Positions 1 to 8,008 of a stretch of 64,000 nucleotides of DNA are shown here, one piece after another. This DNA is from Grimontia kaedaensis (GTDB lineage: Bacteria; Pseudomonadota; Gammaproteobacteria; Enterobacterales; Vibrionaceae): NCBI RefSeq assembly GCF_023746615.1, contig NZ_CP082275.1, positions 2,108,001 through 2,172,000 on the forward strand, written 5' to 3'. The notes beneath the pieces were generated by a model. That model saw nothing but the letters and a program-made list of their open reading frames with translations, made no database searches and was not told the origin of the DNA. The position numbers and the translations under genes are program-made. Each line of letters opens with the position of its first letter. The first letter of the stretch is position 1.

Positions 1-282
1 TTCCGAAAATTAGAATACGGACAACAACGGCTGTTGCTGATTGCTCGCGCAATTGTAAAGCAACCTACTTTGCTTATTCTGGATGAACCCTATCAGGGCT
101 TGGACTATTTAGGACGACGCCTGATGAAGAATACCTTGGAGTTGATAGCACGGGAAAATCTGAGCCAACTTCTGTACGTTTCGCACTATCAGGATGATGA
201 GCTGGAAAGCATCAAAAACACACTGACGTTTGTTTACGACGACAACGCTCAGTGCTACCAAGCCAAATTAGAACAAAGATAA
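1..282 (+). CDS. modF: ModF-like ABC transporter ATPase, C-terminal end (5' truncated by window)
   Basis: The reading frame is open from base 1 and ends in TAA at 280-282, so only about the last 93 residues are present. They contain the ABC signature in the form EYGQQR, a Walker B motif (LLILDEP), a D-loop with GLD, and an H-loop histidine in VSHYQDDE. The sequence pattern (YGQQRL, LLILDEPYQGLD, QLLYVSHYQDDE) resembles the second ATPase half of ModF/PhrA, a soluble tandem ATPase linked to molybdenum metabolism. The family name rests on this C-terminal pattern only. Another soluble ABC ATPase is possible, and no partner gene is visible. Confidence 0.7.
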   Translation, partial: FRKLEYGQQRLLLIARAIVKQPTLLILDEPYQGLDYLGRRLMKNTLELIARENLSQLLYVSHYQDDELESIKNTLTFVYDDNAQCYQAKLEQR

Positions 283-310
283 AAAAGGCCGCATCAGCGG
301 CTTATTTTTC
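283..310 (+). terminator. Rho-independent terminator after modF
   Basis: A 5-bp GC stem (GCCGC, loop ATCA, GCGGC at 288-301) is preceded by an A-run and followed by a T-rich tract. It lies directly after the stop codon at 282. Confidence 0.75.
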
Positions 311-345
311 AAATCGGGTTGTTTGGGTATATCCGTTTATCTACT

Positions 346-684
346 TCAATAGCCCATAAACTTATCAATCAGCACTTCCAGTTTCCCTTCCAGTTCGCCT
401 TCAAAGTCGTCCAGGCTCTTTTCGAACTTTTGCAGGTATTTACCAGCCTGATCTCGGGTCAGCTTTCTTCCTGACATATTGAACTGCATTTCCGGCAAGG
501 ATTTGTCGTTTCTTGGTACCACGGCAAGGGAGATAAAACCTGTATTTAAGGCATTCATCTCATCCAGAATATATTGGCAGAAATCGTCGATTTTGCTCGC
601 ACCTTGTGGTCCTAAGCAGCCAGGTTCTAAACGACAAATCACATTCAATTTCATCTCTTCTGGCACTGCTGCTGCGCTTCCCAT
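346..684 (-). CDS. Conserved-looking small protein of unknown function
   Basis: This is a 112-residue soluble protein with no signal peptide or membrane segment. I do not recognise a named family. It has a cysteine-containing N-terminal strand (MKLNVICRLEPGCLGP) and a charged C-terminal helical stretch (LQKFEKSLDDFEGELEGKLE). The ATG at 684 is preferred because AAGGA lies 8 nt upstream on the minus strand. A start ten codons earlier (714) and an internal ATG (654) are also possible. It is transcribed away from modF and separated from the aldo/keto reductase gene by a terminator, so it is probably a single-gene unit. The function is unknown. Confidence 0.7.
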   Translation of the reverse strand: MGSAAAVPEEMKLNVICRLEPGCLGPQGASKIDDFCQYILDEMNALNTGFISLAVVPRNDKSLPEMQFNMSGRKLTRDQAGKYLQKFEKSLDDFEGELEGKLEVLIDKFMGY

Positions 685-734
685 AGATATGGTCCTTATT
701 GTTATATTTATCATTTATCCTAGACCAGCAGACA

Positions 735-772
735 CAAAAAAGCCCAGAGAAGTATGACGATTATCTCTGAGC
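735..772 (-). terminator. Terminator of the leftward lig cluster
   Basis: On the minus strand CAGAGA and TCTCTG (764-769 and 745-750) form a stem, followed by GGC and a run of T's. It sits about 35 nt past the stop of the aldo/keto reductase gene, where the pathway transcript would end. Confidence 0.6.
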
Positions 773-803
773 AAACGGATAGTTTGGGATTGATAGTTAG
801 GTG

Positions 804-1814
804 TTAATCCCGATCTCGTTCCGAATCCATCACTTTCATCTGACCTTCGCTATAACGCTCTCCCATTACGAGGTCATCATGGATTAGCGTAGAAAGGTGC
901 GAGACAACATCCGGTGTCATATTGACGTTGAGGGCGCCAATATTTTCCCGCATGTACTCGATGTGTTTGGTACCAGGGATCGGGACTAACGATTTTTTGC
1001 CCTGACGATTGGGCTGATGAATCACCCATGCCAGCGCGAGTTGTGCCAGTGAACAGTTCAGCTCCTTGGCGACATCTTCCAGTGGTTTTAGCAATTCGCT
1101 ATTTTTTGCAAAAGCATCGGCGTCAAACCTTGGCCTTGCGTTATTGGTGCGAATATCGCCGTCGGTCAACAACGAGGCTTCTTGGGCTTTCCCCGTCAGG
1201 AATTGACGACCGAGCGGCGAGAATGGCACAAAAGTGGTGCCGAGTTTTTCGCAAACATCGAGCATTTTAAGTTCAGGCAATCTTGTCCAAAGCGAATATT
1301 CCGACTGCACGGCCGCAATGGGGTGGATCGAATGTGCGCGTCGTAATGTATCGCTGGATACTTCAGACAGCCCGATTTCGCGGATCTTCCCTTCCCTGAC
1401 CAGTTCTGCCAAGGCACCGACACTCTCTTCTATGGGCACTTTCGGATCGAGTCGATGCAAGTAGTACAGGTCAATAACATCGGTTTCCAATCGCTTTAGG
1501 CTGGACTCACACTGAGAACGAATGGTCTCCGGTCTGCCATCAATGGTGGGTTTTCCGTCTTTCTTAAAAAGCGCGCATTTGCTAGCAAGAACATATTCGC
1601 TACGACGATGTTTCACTGCCTTGGCGATCAGTTCTTCGTTTTTACCGCCGCCATACATGGTGGCGGTATCGAGGAAATCATAACCTGCGTCGAGCGCTTC
1701 ATTGAGTAACTGGATGGAGGTCGGCTCGTCGCTTGGGCCATAGCCGTGAGACATGCTCATACAGCCAAGTCCAATCGGCGATACCGCCAGTGAGCCAATG
1801 TTGCGCTTTTCCAT
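804..1814 (-). CDS. Aldo/keto reductase
   Basis: This is a 336-residue NADPH-dependent aldo/keto reductase of the (beta/alpha)8-barrel family. Visible family features are GLGCMSMSHGYG near the N terminus, the catalytic Asp and Tyr in DFLDTATMYG, the Lys in LASKCAL, the His in YYLHRLD, and a C-terminal cofactor segment with PIPGTKH. The ATG at 1814 has AAGGA at 9 nt. An ATG three codons upstream (1823) abuts the same AAGGA and is less likely. It lies 45 nt downstream of ligC on the same strand, so it is probably the last gene of the protocatechuate transcript. No aldo/keto reductase is required in the textbook 4,5-cleavage pathway. It may act on an aldehyde feeding into or leaking from the route, but that is inference. 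Confidence 0.9.
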   Translation of the reverse strand: MEKRNIGSLAVSPIGLGCMSMSHGYGPSDEPTSIQLLNEALDAGYDFLDTATMYGGGKNEELIAKAVKHRRSEYVLASKCALFKKDGKPTIDGRPETIRSQCESSLKRLETDVIDLYYLHRLDPKVPIEESVGALAELVREGKIREIGLSEVSSDTLRRAHSIHPIAAVQSEYSLWTRLPELKMLDVCEKLGTTFVPFSPLGRQFLTGKAQEASLLTDGDIRTNNARPRFDADAFAKNSELLKPLEDVAKELNCSLAQLALAWVIHQPNRQGKKSLVPIPGTKHIEYMRENIGALNVNMTPDVVSHLSTLIHDDLVMGERYSEGQMKVMDSERDRD

Positions 1815-1859
1815 AGGTGTCATTCCTTCTACTTCTTATTCTTTGTGTAATCGCTTGAG

Positions 1860-2804
1860 TTACTCACCCAAAGCTTTTTCGATGCGATCCAGCACCTTCA
1901 TGGCAATCAATGCTTGATTCACACTGGCATTCGGCTCGCGGCCTTCGCGGATAGCAGCGATGAACTCGCGATCCTGCAATTCGATACCGTTCATTGATAC
2001 ATCGACTTTGCTGACATCAATCGGGTTCTCTTTACCGTCTACCAGGTCGTCATAACGGGCAATATAAGTGCCGTTATCGCAGATATAGCGGAAGAAAGTA
2101 CCCAATGGGCCATCGTTATTAAACGACAGCGACAGAGTACAAAGCGCGCCAGACGTGGTTTTCATGCCGATACTCATGTCCATGGCGATACCAAGCTCTG
2201 TGTGTTTTGGTCCTTGCATGGCCATCACGTCCACAATCTCTTCGCCGGTTTGATATGCGAACAAGTCAACCGTGTGGCAGGCGTGGTGCCAGAGCAGATG
2301 ATCGGTCCAGCTACGTGGCTGACCCAAAGCATTGAGGTTTTTACGGCGGAAGAAGTAGGTCTGCACATCCATTTGTTGGATGCTCAGTTCACCCGCACGG
2401 AACTTTTTGTTCAGGTATTGGTGGCTTGGGTTGAAACGGCGCGTATGACCTGCCATAGCAACCAATCCAGTTTCTTTCTGAACATCACACACAGCTTGAG
2501 CATCAGCCAGAGAATCCGCCATCGGGATTTCTACCATGACGTGTTTGCCCGCTTTCATCACTTCGATGGCTTGTCTGGCGTGAATAGGTGTCGGCGACGT
2601 AATAATTGCCGCTTCAACGTCCGGTTGAGCCAACGCTTCCTGTAAGTCCAATGTCCAGTGCGCGATCCCATATTTTTCAGCCGTTGCCTTGGTGCTTTCT
2701 TCTACACCACCAGCAATCGACACTACCTCCACATCTTCAATGTTCTTTAGCGCATCCAAGTGCTTGTGACCGAAAGCACCTTCACCCACCATAATGATTT
2801 TCAT
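1860..2804 (-). CDS. ligC: 4-carboxy-2-hydroxymuconate-6-semialdehyde dehydrogenase
   Basis: This 314-residue protein is a Gfo/Idh/MocA-fold, NAD(P)-dependent enzyme. In the protocatechuate 4,5-cleavage pathway it oxidises the hemiacetal form of the ring-opening product to 2-pyrone-4,6-dicarboxylate. The N terminus has the nucleotide-binding loop GEGAFGHKH. The usual EKP motif of the family is replaced here by EIP (MVEIPMAD), which fits LigC rather than a sugar dehydrogenase. AAGGA lies 7 nt before the ATG. It starts 3 nt after the ligB stop, so the two are translationally close. Length matches the family. The assignment comes mainly from the surrounding ligABJKI genes. Confidence 0.88.
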   Translation of the reverse strand: MKIIMVGEGAFGHKHLDALKNIEDVEVVSIAGGVEESTKATAEKYGIAHWTLDLQEALAQPDVEAAIITSPTPIHARQAIEVMKAGKHVMVEIPMADSLADAQAVCDVQKETGLVAMAGHTRRFNPSHQYLNKKFRAGELSIQQMDVQTYFFRRKNLNALGQPRSWTDHLLWHHACHTVDLFAYQTGEEIVDVMAMQGPKHTELGIAMDMSIGMKTTSGALCTLSLSFNNDGPLGTFFRYICDNGTYIARYDDLVDGKENPIDVSKVDVSMNGIELQDREFIAAIREGREPNASVNQALIAMKVLDRIEKALGE

Positions 2805-2807
2805 TGT

Positions 2808-3686
2808 CTATTCCTTAAAAGTTCTTTTACCTTCCGTGACCCTGTCACTCGCATTCTCTAAAATCGTCAAACCATAATGCGAGTTTGAGACCGGAGCATG
2901 GGTGAATCGGTAAACTTCATCTACCTTGTCATCGAGCGCGCCGCGCATCACCAGCCACATAATCGCCTCAATACCTTCAGATCCCGTTTCGCGCAGGTAT
3001 TCGGTATGGGAAACCTTCTTCGCTGCTTCCGGCTCATTCACCATCAGATCAAGCCAGTTACAGTCGTATTCGACGTTGATCAAACCAGCACGCTCGCCCT
3101 GCAATTGGTGAGATAAACCACCAGTGCCGAAGATGGCGACTCTGGTCTCCGCTGGGAAACTTTCAACCGCTTTGCGGATCGCTTTACCGAGGTTGTAACA
3201 ACGGTTTCCGGTTGGCTGGGGATACTGAACCACGTTGACCGCCAGCGGAATCACCTGACAAGGCCATGCTTTTGGTCGCCCGTAAACCACAGAAAGTGGA
3301 ACAGTGAGGCCGTGATCGACATCCATTTCATTCACAATGGTCATATCGAACTCATCCAAAATTAGTGATTCAGCGATATGCCAGGCCAGCTCGCTGTTAC
3401 CTTCGCAAACAGGCACCTGACGCGGGCCATAGCCTTCATCCGCAGGGTTAAACTGTGGTGCAACACCGATAGAAAAGGTAGCAATAGATTCCAGCGAAAA
3501 TGCCGACGCATGATCGTTGTAAACAATCAGGCAAACGTCTGGCTTTACCTCTTCCATCCAATCACGCACTGGCTGAATCCCGTTCACGAAACGCTGCCAG
3601 TATTCACCCACCATGGTGCCGTTATCCATGGCTGCGCCTATTGATGGGATATGCGAAGTCCCTATGCCGCCAACAATCTTACCCAT
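2808..3686 (-). CDS. ligB: Protocatechuate 4,5-dioxygenase, beta (catalytic) subunit
   Basis: This is the class III extradiol dioxygenase catalytic subunit (292 residues), which binds Fe(II) and cleaves protocatechuate between C4 and C5. The N terminus has the iron-ligand context GTSHIPS (His12). A second histidine lies in VYNDHASAF (His59), and a likely acid-base histidine in GTGGLSHQ. The ATG at 3686 is chosen because AAGGAG lies 7 nt upstream and because the protein then begins at the family position. The frame stays open 28 codons further upstream only inside ligA. It overlaps the 3' end of ligA by 8 nt, as expected for co-translated subunits. Confidence 0.93.
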   Translation of the reverse strand: MGKIVGGIGTSHIPSIGAAMDNGTMVGEYWQRFVNGIQPVRDWMEEVKPDVCLIVYNDHASAFSLESIATFSIGVAPQFNPADEGYGPRQVPVCEGNSELAWHIAESLILDEFDMTIVNEMDVDHGLTVPLSVVYGRPKAWPCQVIPLAVNVVQYPQPTGNRCYNLGKAIRKAVESFPAETRVAIFGTGGLSHQLQGERAGLINVEYDCNWLDLMVNEPEAAKKVSHTEYLRETGSEGIEAIMWLVMRGALDDKVDEVYRFTHAPVSNSHYGLTILENASDRVTEGKRTFKE

Positions 3687-4116
3687 CGTACTGCTCCTTG
3701 TTCTCCGGCTTGGCGTAATACTCCGCCCATTCCGCTTTGCTGCGGTTGCCTTCAATCGGACGACCGCCATTCAGCATCATCTGCTTAAAGTCTTCGAAGG
3801 TCATGCCATTGCCAGACATCGCCGCGCCGGCATGTTGCATGGTCATGCCATCAAAAATCGCAATTTTGAAGGTGTAGTAAATGTTGCCGCCAAGACGCAG
3901 CATGCCCAGCCAATCGCGCTTTAATATCGCTTCACGCTGCTCAGCTGTCATTGGAAACTTGTCGATATACGCTTCTTCGCTCTCGCGGAACTGGTCGCGG
4001 TTCTCACCCTTGTTCAGCGACATGCAAAACATGTTTAGGTGATACCCTGCTCTCGACTTCTCACCATCGAAAACGTAGGTGCCTGGAATGTCGTCGTAGT
4101 CTCTGTGTTCACGCAT
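3679..4116 (-). CDS. ligA: Protocatechuate 4,5-dioxygenase, alpha subunit
   Basis: This is the small helical subunit (145 residues) that caps the LigB active site. It is recognised by family-like stretches such as IPGTYVFDG, NMFCMSLNK and LRLGGNIYYTFKIA, and by its position directly before ligB with an 8-nt overlap. A strong Shine-Dalgarno (GAGGGA) precedes the ATG. Separate alpha and beta genes are typical of Sphingobium-type LigAB, in contrast to fused versions. It starts 13 nt after the ligJ stop. Confidence 0.92.
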   Translation of the reverse strand: MREHRDYDDIPGTYVFDGEKSRAGYHLNMFCMSLNKGENRDQFRESEEAYIDKFPMTAEQREAILKRDWLGMLRLGGNIYYTFKIAIFDGMTMQHAGAAMSGNGMTFEDFKQMMLNGGRPIEGNRSKAEWAEYYAKPENKEQYDG

Positions 4117-4129
4117 TACTGCTTCCCTC

Positions 4130-5179
4130 TCAGATCAATCCCACTTCTTTTAATCTGGCGTCCATGCGGGCAAACACATCACGAGTGTTGCCATTGAAGA
4201 CTTTCGCTTTATCTTCATCGTTAAGCTTAGAACCATCGATGTAACGTTTAGTATCGTCGAAGTAATGCCCAGTCATCGGATCAATGCCACGCACCGCACC
4301 AATCATTTCTGATGCAAACAGAATGTTTTCGATTGGCACGACTTCCAAAAGCAAATCGATACCTTCTTGATGGTAGACACAGGTATCAAAGTAGATGTTG
4401 TTTTCGATGATTTCTGTCAGTGAAGGCAGATTCATCATGTCACACAGACCACGGAATCGACCCCAGTGATAAGGCACTGCACCGCCACCATGAGGAATAA
4501 TGAACTTCAGATCCGGGAAATCTTTAAACAGGGTTTTCGACATCATCAGCTGTTGGAACGCCGTAGTATCTGCACCCAGATAATGTGAGCCAGTGGTGTG
4601 GAAACAACGGTGACAACAGCCACTCACATGGATCATTGCAGGCACTTCCAACTCACACATTTTTTCGTAAATTGGATAGTAGAACTTGTCGTCCAGCGGC
4701 GGTGCTGTCCAGTAGCCACCGGAAGGGTCAGGGCTTAAGTTACAGCCGACAAAGCCAAACTCTTTTACGGTTCGCTCTAACTCAGCAGCACTGGCTGTCA
4801 TATCTGCGTTCGGTGACTGAGGTAATTGCGCCGCTCCGATGAAGTTTTGCGGATAAAGCTCGGTAATACGGTAGATAAGCTCGTTACAGTGTTCCGTCCA
4901 ATACTTACTGGTGGTTTGGTTACCAATGTGGTGACCCATCCAGCTTGCACGTGGTGAGAAGACGGTGACATCCGTGCCGCGTTCGTTTTGCAGTTTCAGC
5001 TGCGCACCTTCAAGGCTGTCGCGGATTTGGTCATCCGAAATGTTTACGATGCCTTTTACGTGATCAAACAGAGGATCAATCGCCAACTCTTTCTTTTGCT
5101 GCTCACGGTACTCGCCCAATTCATCCGGTGCGGTGGTGTAGTGACCGTGACAGTCAATGATTAAAGGTGCCTTGCTCAT
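4130..5179 (-). CDS. ligJ: 4-oxalomesaconate hydratase (amidohydrolase family)
   Basis: This is a 349-residue amidohydrolase-2 family protein that hydrates 4-oxalomesaconate to 4-carboxy-4-hydroxy-2-oxoadipate in the 4,5-cleavage pathway. The metal-binding HxH appears as DCHGHYT at the N terminus. Further conserved stretches are PRASWMGHH, GCNLSPDPSGGYWTAPPL, AMIHVSGCCH and FIIPHGGGAVPYHWGR. The length matches LigJ. Its ATG overlaps the ligK stop by 4 nt (ATGA), with GGAGGA upstream, so it is translationally coupled to the aldolase that uses its product. Confidence 0.92.
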   Translation of the reverse strand: MSKAPLIIDCHGHYTTAPDELGEYREQQKKELAIDPLFDHVKGIVNISDDQIRDSLEGAQLKLQNERGTDVTVFSPRASWMGHHIGNQTTSKYWTEHCNELIYRITELYPQNFIGAAQLPQSPNADMTASAAELERTVKEFGFVGCNLSPDPSGGYWTAPPLDDKFYYPIYEKMCELEVPAMIHVSGCCHRCFHTTGSHYLGADTTAFQQLMMSKTLFKDFPDLKFIIPHGGGAVPYHWGRFRGLCDMMNLPSLTEIIENNIYFDTCVYHQEGIDLLLEVVPIENILFASEMIGAVRGIDPMTGHYFDDTKRYIDGSKLNDEDKAKVFNGNTRDVFARMDARLKEVGLI

Positions 5180-5886
5180 TCCAAATCCTCCAGCTTATCC
5201 ACGTAGCGAAATCCCGCTTGTTCTAATTTTGGGCGCATGTTGTACATGTCCAGACCAAGAATGCCTTGTGCCAGCATGCCTCTTTTTGTTTCTTCGTTTT
5301 CCATCCGCGCCTGCGCGGATTCCAATACTGCTGCTGCTGTTGCGCGTGGCACAACACAAACGCCATCGTCATCAGCAACGATGACATCTCCGGCGTAAAT
5401 AGGTTGGTCACCGCAAATCACCGGAACATTGACCGAGCCTAATGTGGCTTTCACTGTGCCTTTGATGGAAACCGCTTTTGACCATACTGGGAAGTTCATT
5501 TCCGTCAGGTCTTTGGTATCACGCACGCCTGCATCAATGATCAGCCCTTGCACGCCTCTCGCTTGCGCTGAGGTCGCCAGCAAATCACCGAAATAACCGT
5601 CAGTACATGGCGATGTGGTCGCAATCACCAGTACATCTCCTGGCTGACAAAGCTCGATAGCGACATGCACCATCCAGTTATCACCCGGTTGCGCCAACAC
5701 GGTGACGGCACTACCCGCAATTTGCGCGCCTTTGTAAATCGGACGCAGTTCATGGTTTAAGTTGCCTGTGCGTTGCTGCGCTTCATGCACGGTCGCACTG
5801 CCACAAGCCGCCAAGCCTTCAATCACTTTGGCATCGGCGCGCTCTATGTGTTTAACCGCTACGCCTTGAATGGTTCTCATAGACAT
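5176..5886 (-). CDS. ligK: 4-carboxy-4-hydroxy-2-oxoadipate aldolase (RraA-like)
   Basis: This protein (236 residues) is of the HMG/CHA aldolase family (RraA fold). It splits 4-carboxy-4-hydroxy-2-oxoadipate into pyruvate and oxaloacetate, the final pathway step. Typical stretches are CGSATVHEAQ, GAQIAGSAVTV, GDVLVIATT, GLIIDAGVRDT and GDVIVADDDGVCVVP. The aldolase metal/pyruvate site is in the GDLLATSAQARGVQGLIIDAGVRD region. The ATG at 5886 has AAGGAAGGA at about 7 nt. A longer version starting at 5925 would overlap the ligI end and lacks a better site. It is coupled to ligJ by an ATGA overlap. Confidence 0.92.
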   Translation of the reverse strand: MSMRTIQGVAVKHIERADAKVIEGLAACGSATVHEAQQRTGNLNHELRPIYKGAQIAGSAVTVLAQPGDNWMVHVAIELCQPGDVLVIATTSPCTDGYFGDLLATSAQARGVQGLIIDAGVRDTKDLTEMNFPVWSKAVSIKGTVKATLGSVNVPVICGDQPIYAGDVIVADDDGVCVVPRATAAAVLESAQARMENEETKRGMLAQGILGLDMYNMRPKLEQAGFRYVDKLEDLE

Positions 5887-5925
5887 ACTTCTGTCCTTCC
5901 TTGCATTCTTGACTGGCAAAGCCAA

Positions 5926-6798
5926 TCAGTCGTCGAATCCGTAAAGTCTTGCTGGGTTATCCACCAGAATCTTTTTCTGGGTCGCTTCATCGCGCGCAAT
6001 CAAAGGCACGAGATCCAGCAAATCCGCATCGTTGGGCATGTGTTTTTTGATATTAGGATGCGGATAGTCGGTCCCCCAAAGCACACGGTCTGGCGCCACT
6101 TCCACTAAGCCCTGTGCATATGGCACGGCGTCATAGAACGGCGGTGCTATTGCAATTCGTTCAGAACCACACACTTTGACCCACCAGCTTTCTCGGCGCA
6201 TAAACTCAAGCAGGATTTGATACGCCTGCTGGCCTACACCTTCGGAAGTCGGCACGCGTCCCATATGGTCAACCACAATGGTCATGTCGATACGGTTAAA
6301 GAAGTCTTCATACTTGATGATGTCTTCCGCATTGACGTGAATGACCAAGTGCCAGCCGTATTGCTTCACACGCTCGAGCACTCTGGCCATCATTTCCAGA
6401 TTTGGCGCACCGCCCAAATGGGTCACAAAGTTAAAGCGAATGCCGCGAACACCGCCTTCATGCAGATCCTGAAAATCGTTGTCTGTAAAGGTGTCATCCG
6501 CCATACAAACACCGCGGTAAGCCCCGTTGCTTGATGCAATCGCATCCATCATGGCTCGGTTGTCGCGACCATGGCAGCTCGCCTGAACCAGCACTGCACG
6601 CTCGATACCTAATTTGTCGTGAACACGTTTCAGCGCATCTTTACCTGCATCAGGCGGCCAGTAGGTAGCCGTTTCCGCATACGGAAACTGTGCGTGAGGA
6701 CCGAACACATGGCAGTGAGCGTCACAGGATTTAGGTGGTGCCACGAATCGCGGTGTTCGCGTATTGTTATCTGGTGGCATACAGCTTGGCTTAGTCAT
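5926..6798 (-). CDS. ligI: 2-pyrone-4,6-dicarboxylate hydrolase
   Basis: This 290-residue amidohydrolase-superfamily lactonase opens 2-pyrone-4,6-dicarboxylate to 4-oxalomesaconate. Visible family features are SCDAHCHVFGP near the N terminus, LVQASCHGRDN, GVRGIRFNFV, WHLVIHVNAEDI, IVVDHMGRVP and the C-terminal LWGTDYPHPN. The ATG at 6798 has AGGAG at 7 nt. The upstream in-frame ATG at 6813 overlaps that same site. It lies 29 nt after the tautomerase gene and 39 nt before ligK on the minus strand. Confidence 0.92.
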   Translation of the reverse strand: MTKPSCMPPDNNTRTPRFVAPPKSCDAHCHVFGPHAQFPYAETATYWPPDAGKDALKRVHDKLGIERAVLVQASCHGRDNRAMMDAIASSNGAYRGVCMADDTFTDNDFQDLHEGGVRGIRFNFVTHLGGAPNLEMMARVLERVKQYGWHLVIHVNAEDIIKYEDFFNRIDMTIVVDHMGRVPTSEGVGQQAYQILLEFMRRESWWVKVCGSERIAIAPPFYDAVPYAQGLVEVAPDRVLWGTDYPHPNIKKHMPNDADLLDLVPLIARDEATQKKILVDNPARLYGFDD

Positions 6799-6827
6799 TC
6801 CATGACTCCTCATTCTTTTCGTTGTTG

Positions 6828-7889
6828 TTATTTGTTGATAGGGACAAAGAGCTCACCTCTGGCGAGCAACCTTGCGGTTCTCAGCAGCCCGGCTTTTGTG
6901 ACGTTATTTTGATCATCAAACGTTAACGTCATTGAAAACTCACCGGAGGGATGCTCAACAGAAATCGTCTTCACATTTCCTTCCGGGATTTCAGCAATGC
7001 CTTCGGCCACGTTTCCAGGCATGGCAGCAGCCGTTGCTACTGAGACCGCGCCGAGAACACCTATTGCGGTGTGGCAGACTCTTGGGATAAAGGTACGTGA
7101 GCAGATATGCCCACCGTCTACAGGTGGCGCAATTAGGCTCATCTTGGGAACAACTTTGTCAGTCACATCACCCAGATTCATTGCCGCACCCGCCTGTAAG
7201 CGAATTGATTCAATTTTGGCTTTCAGTGTTTCGTTGGCGTTAAGTTCGTCAGCCGATTCATAGCCTGACACGTCGAGGTCGGAAGCGCGCATCAACACAA
7301 CGGGCATACCGTTGTCGATACAAGTGACCTCTACGCCATCGAAGGTATCTTTGATATTTCCAGTAGGAAGTAGGCTCCCAGTAATCGAGCCTGCGATGTC
7401 TTTGTAGTTGCAGATCACAGGCGCTGCAGTGCCGGGCACGCCATCTATCGCAGCATCACCTTCGTATTGCACTTTTTGATTGGGGGTCTGGACATCGAGG
7501 TCACAACGGTTTCCGCTGTTGACCATATTCACGCGGACAGTAGTGATTCCGTCTTGCGCATCTACCAGTCCGTTTTCGATAGCAAAAGCACCAACACCAG
7601 CGAGGATATTTCCGCAATTTGGAGAGGTATCCACCCGGTTCTCTCCTACAACCACCTGAACAAACAGATAGTCGACATCGCAATCGGGTAATGATGATGG
7701 AGAGACAACAGCGACCTTGCTTGTCAGCGGATGACCGCCACCCAGGCCGTCTATCTGACGAGGGTCACGACCAACGGCATCGAGAATAACCTGATCACGT
7801 AGTGCTTCATTTCTCGGCAGATTAGAGGCTAAAAAATAAAGTCCTTTAGAACTGCCACCGCGCATTTGCATGTAGGGAACTGCCAGCAT
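6828..7889 (-). CDS. galD: 4-oxalomesaconate tautomerase (PrpF/GalD/LigU family)
   Basis: This 353-residue protein is of the PrpF family (diaminopimelate-epimerase-like fold). Members convert the keto/enol or double-bond isomers of 4-oxalomesaconate before hydration (GalD in Pseudomonas, LigU in Sphingobium). It begins MLAVPYMQMRGGSSKGLYF. Other conserved stretches are DGLGGGHPLTSKVA, DTSPNCGNILAGVGAF (with the cysteine of the PrpF active site) and PRVCHTAIGVLGAVSVA. AAGGAAGGTGAG lies just before the ATG. It is the first gene of the leftward lig transcript. Which isomerisation it performs (GalD or LigU type) cannot be decided from sequence by eye. Confidence 0.88.
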   Translation of the reverse strand: MLAVPYMQMRGGSSKGLYFLASNLPRNEALRDQVILDAVGRDPRQIDGLGGGHPLTSKVAVVSPSSLPDCDVDYLFVQVVVGENRVDTSPNCGNILAGVGAFAIENGLVDAQDGITTVRVNMVNSGNRCDLDVQTPNQKVQYEGDAAIDGVPGTAAPVICNYKDIAGSITGSLLPTGNIKDTFDGVEVTCIDNGMPVVLMRASDLDVSGYESADELNANETLKAKIESIRLQAGAAMNLGDVTDKVVPKMSLIAPPVDGGHICSRTFIPRVCHTAIGVLGAVSVATAAAMPGNVAEGIAEIPEGNVKTISVEHPSGEFSMTLTFDDQNNVTKAGLLRTARLLARGELFVPINK

Positions 7890-8008
7890 CTCTCACCTTC
7901 CTTGTGTGCTTTACAAACAGCATAGGCATGATTTCGCTCGCAATAAATTCAACTTCTTTACATTTTGTTGTACATTTTTAACATTCCGTTTTCCTGAGGT
8001 TGTACTGA
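7890..8008. promoter_or_regulatory. Divergent control region between galD and the AraC-family gene
   Basis: These 119 bases must hold the promoters of the leftward lig transcript and of the rightward regulator. Three ACATT repeats occur at 7960, 7972 and 7981, in TTTACATT, TGTACATT and TAACATT contexts. I see no strong sigma-70 -10/-35 pair facing left, which would suit activator dependence. The repeats are a candidate binding site only. Confidence 0.45.

Noticed and set aside
2202..2645. 147-codon plus-strand frame opposite ligC
   Set aside because: It is antisense to an enzyme with clear family motifs and lacks a start signal.
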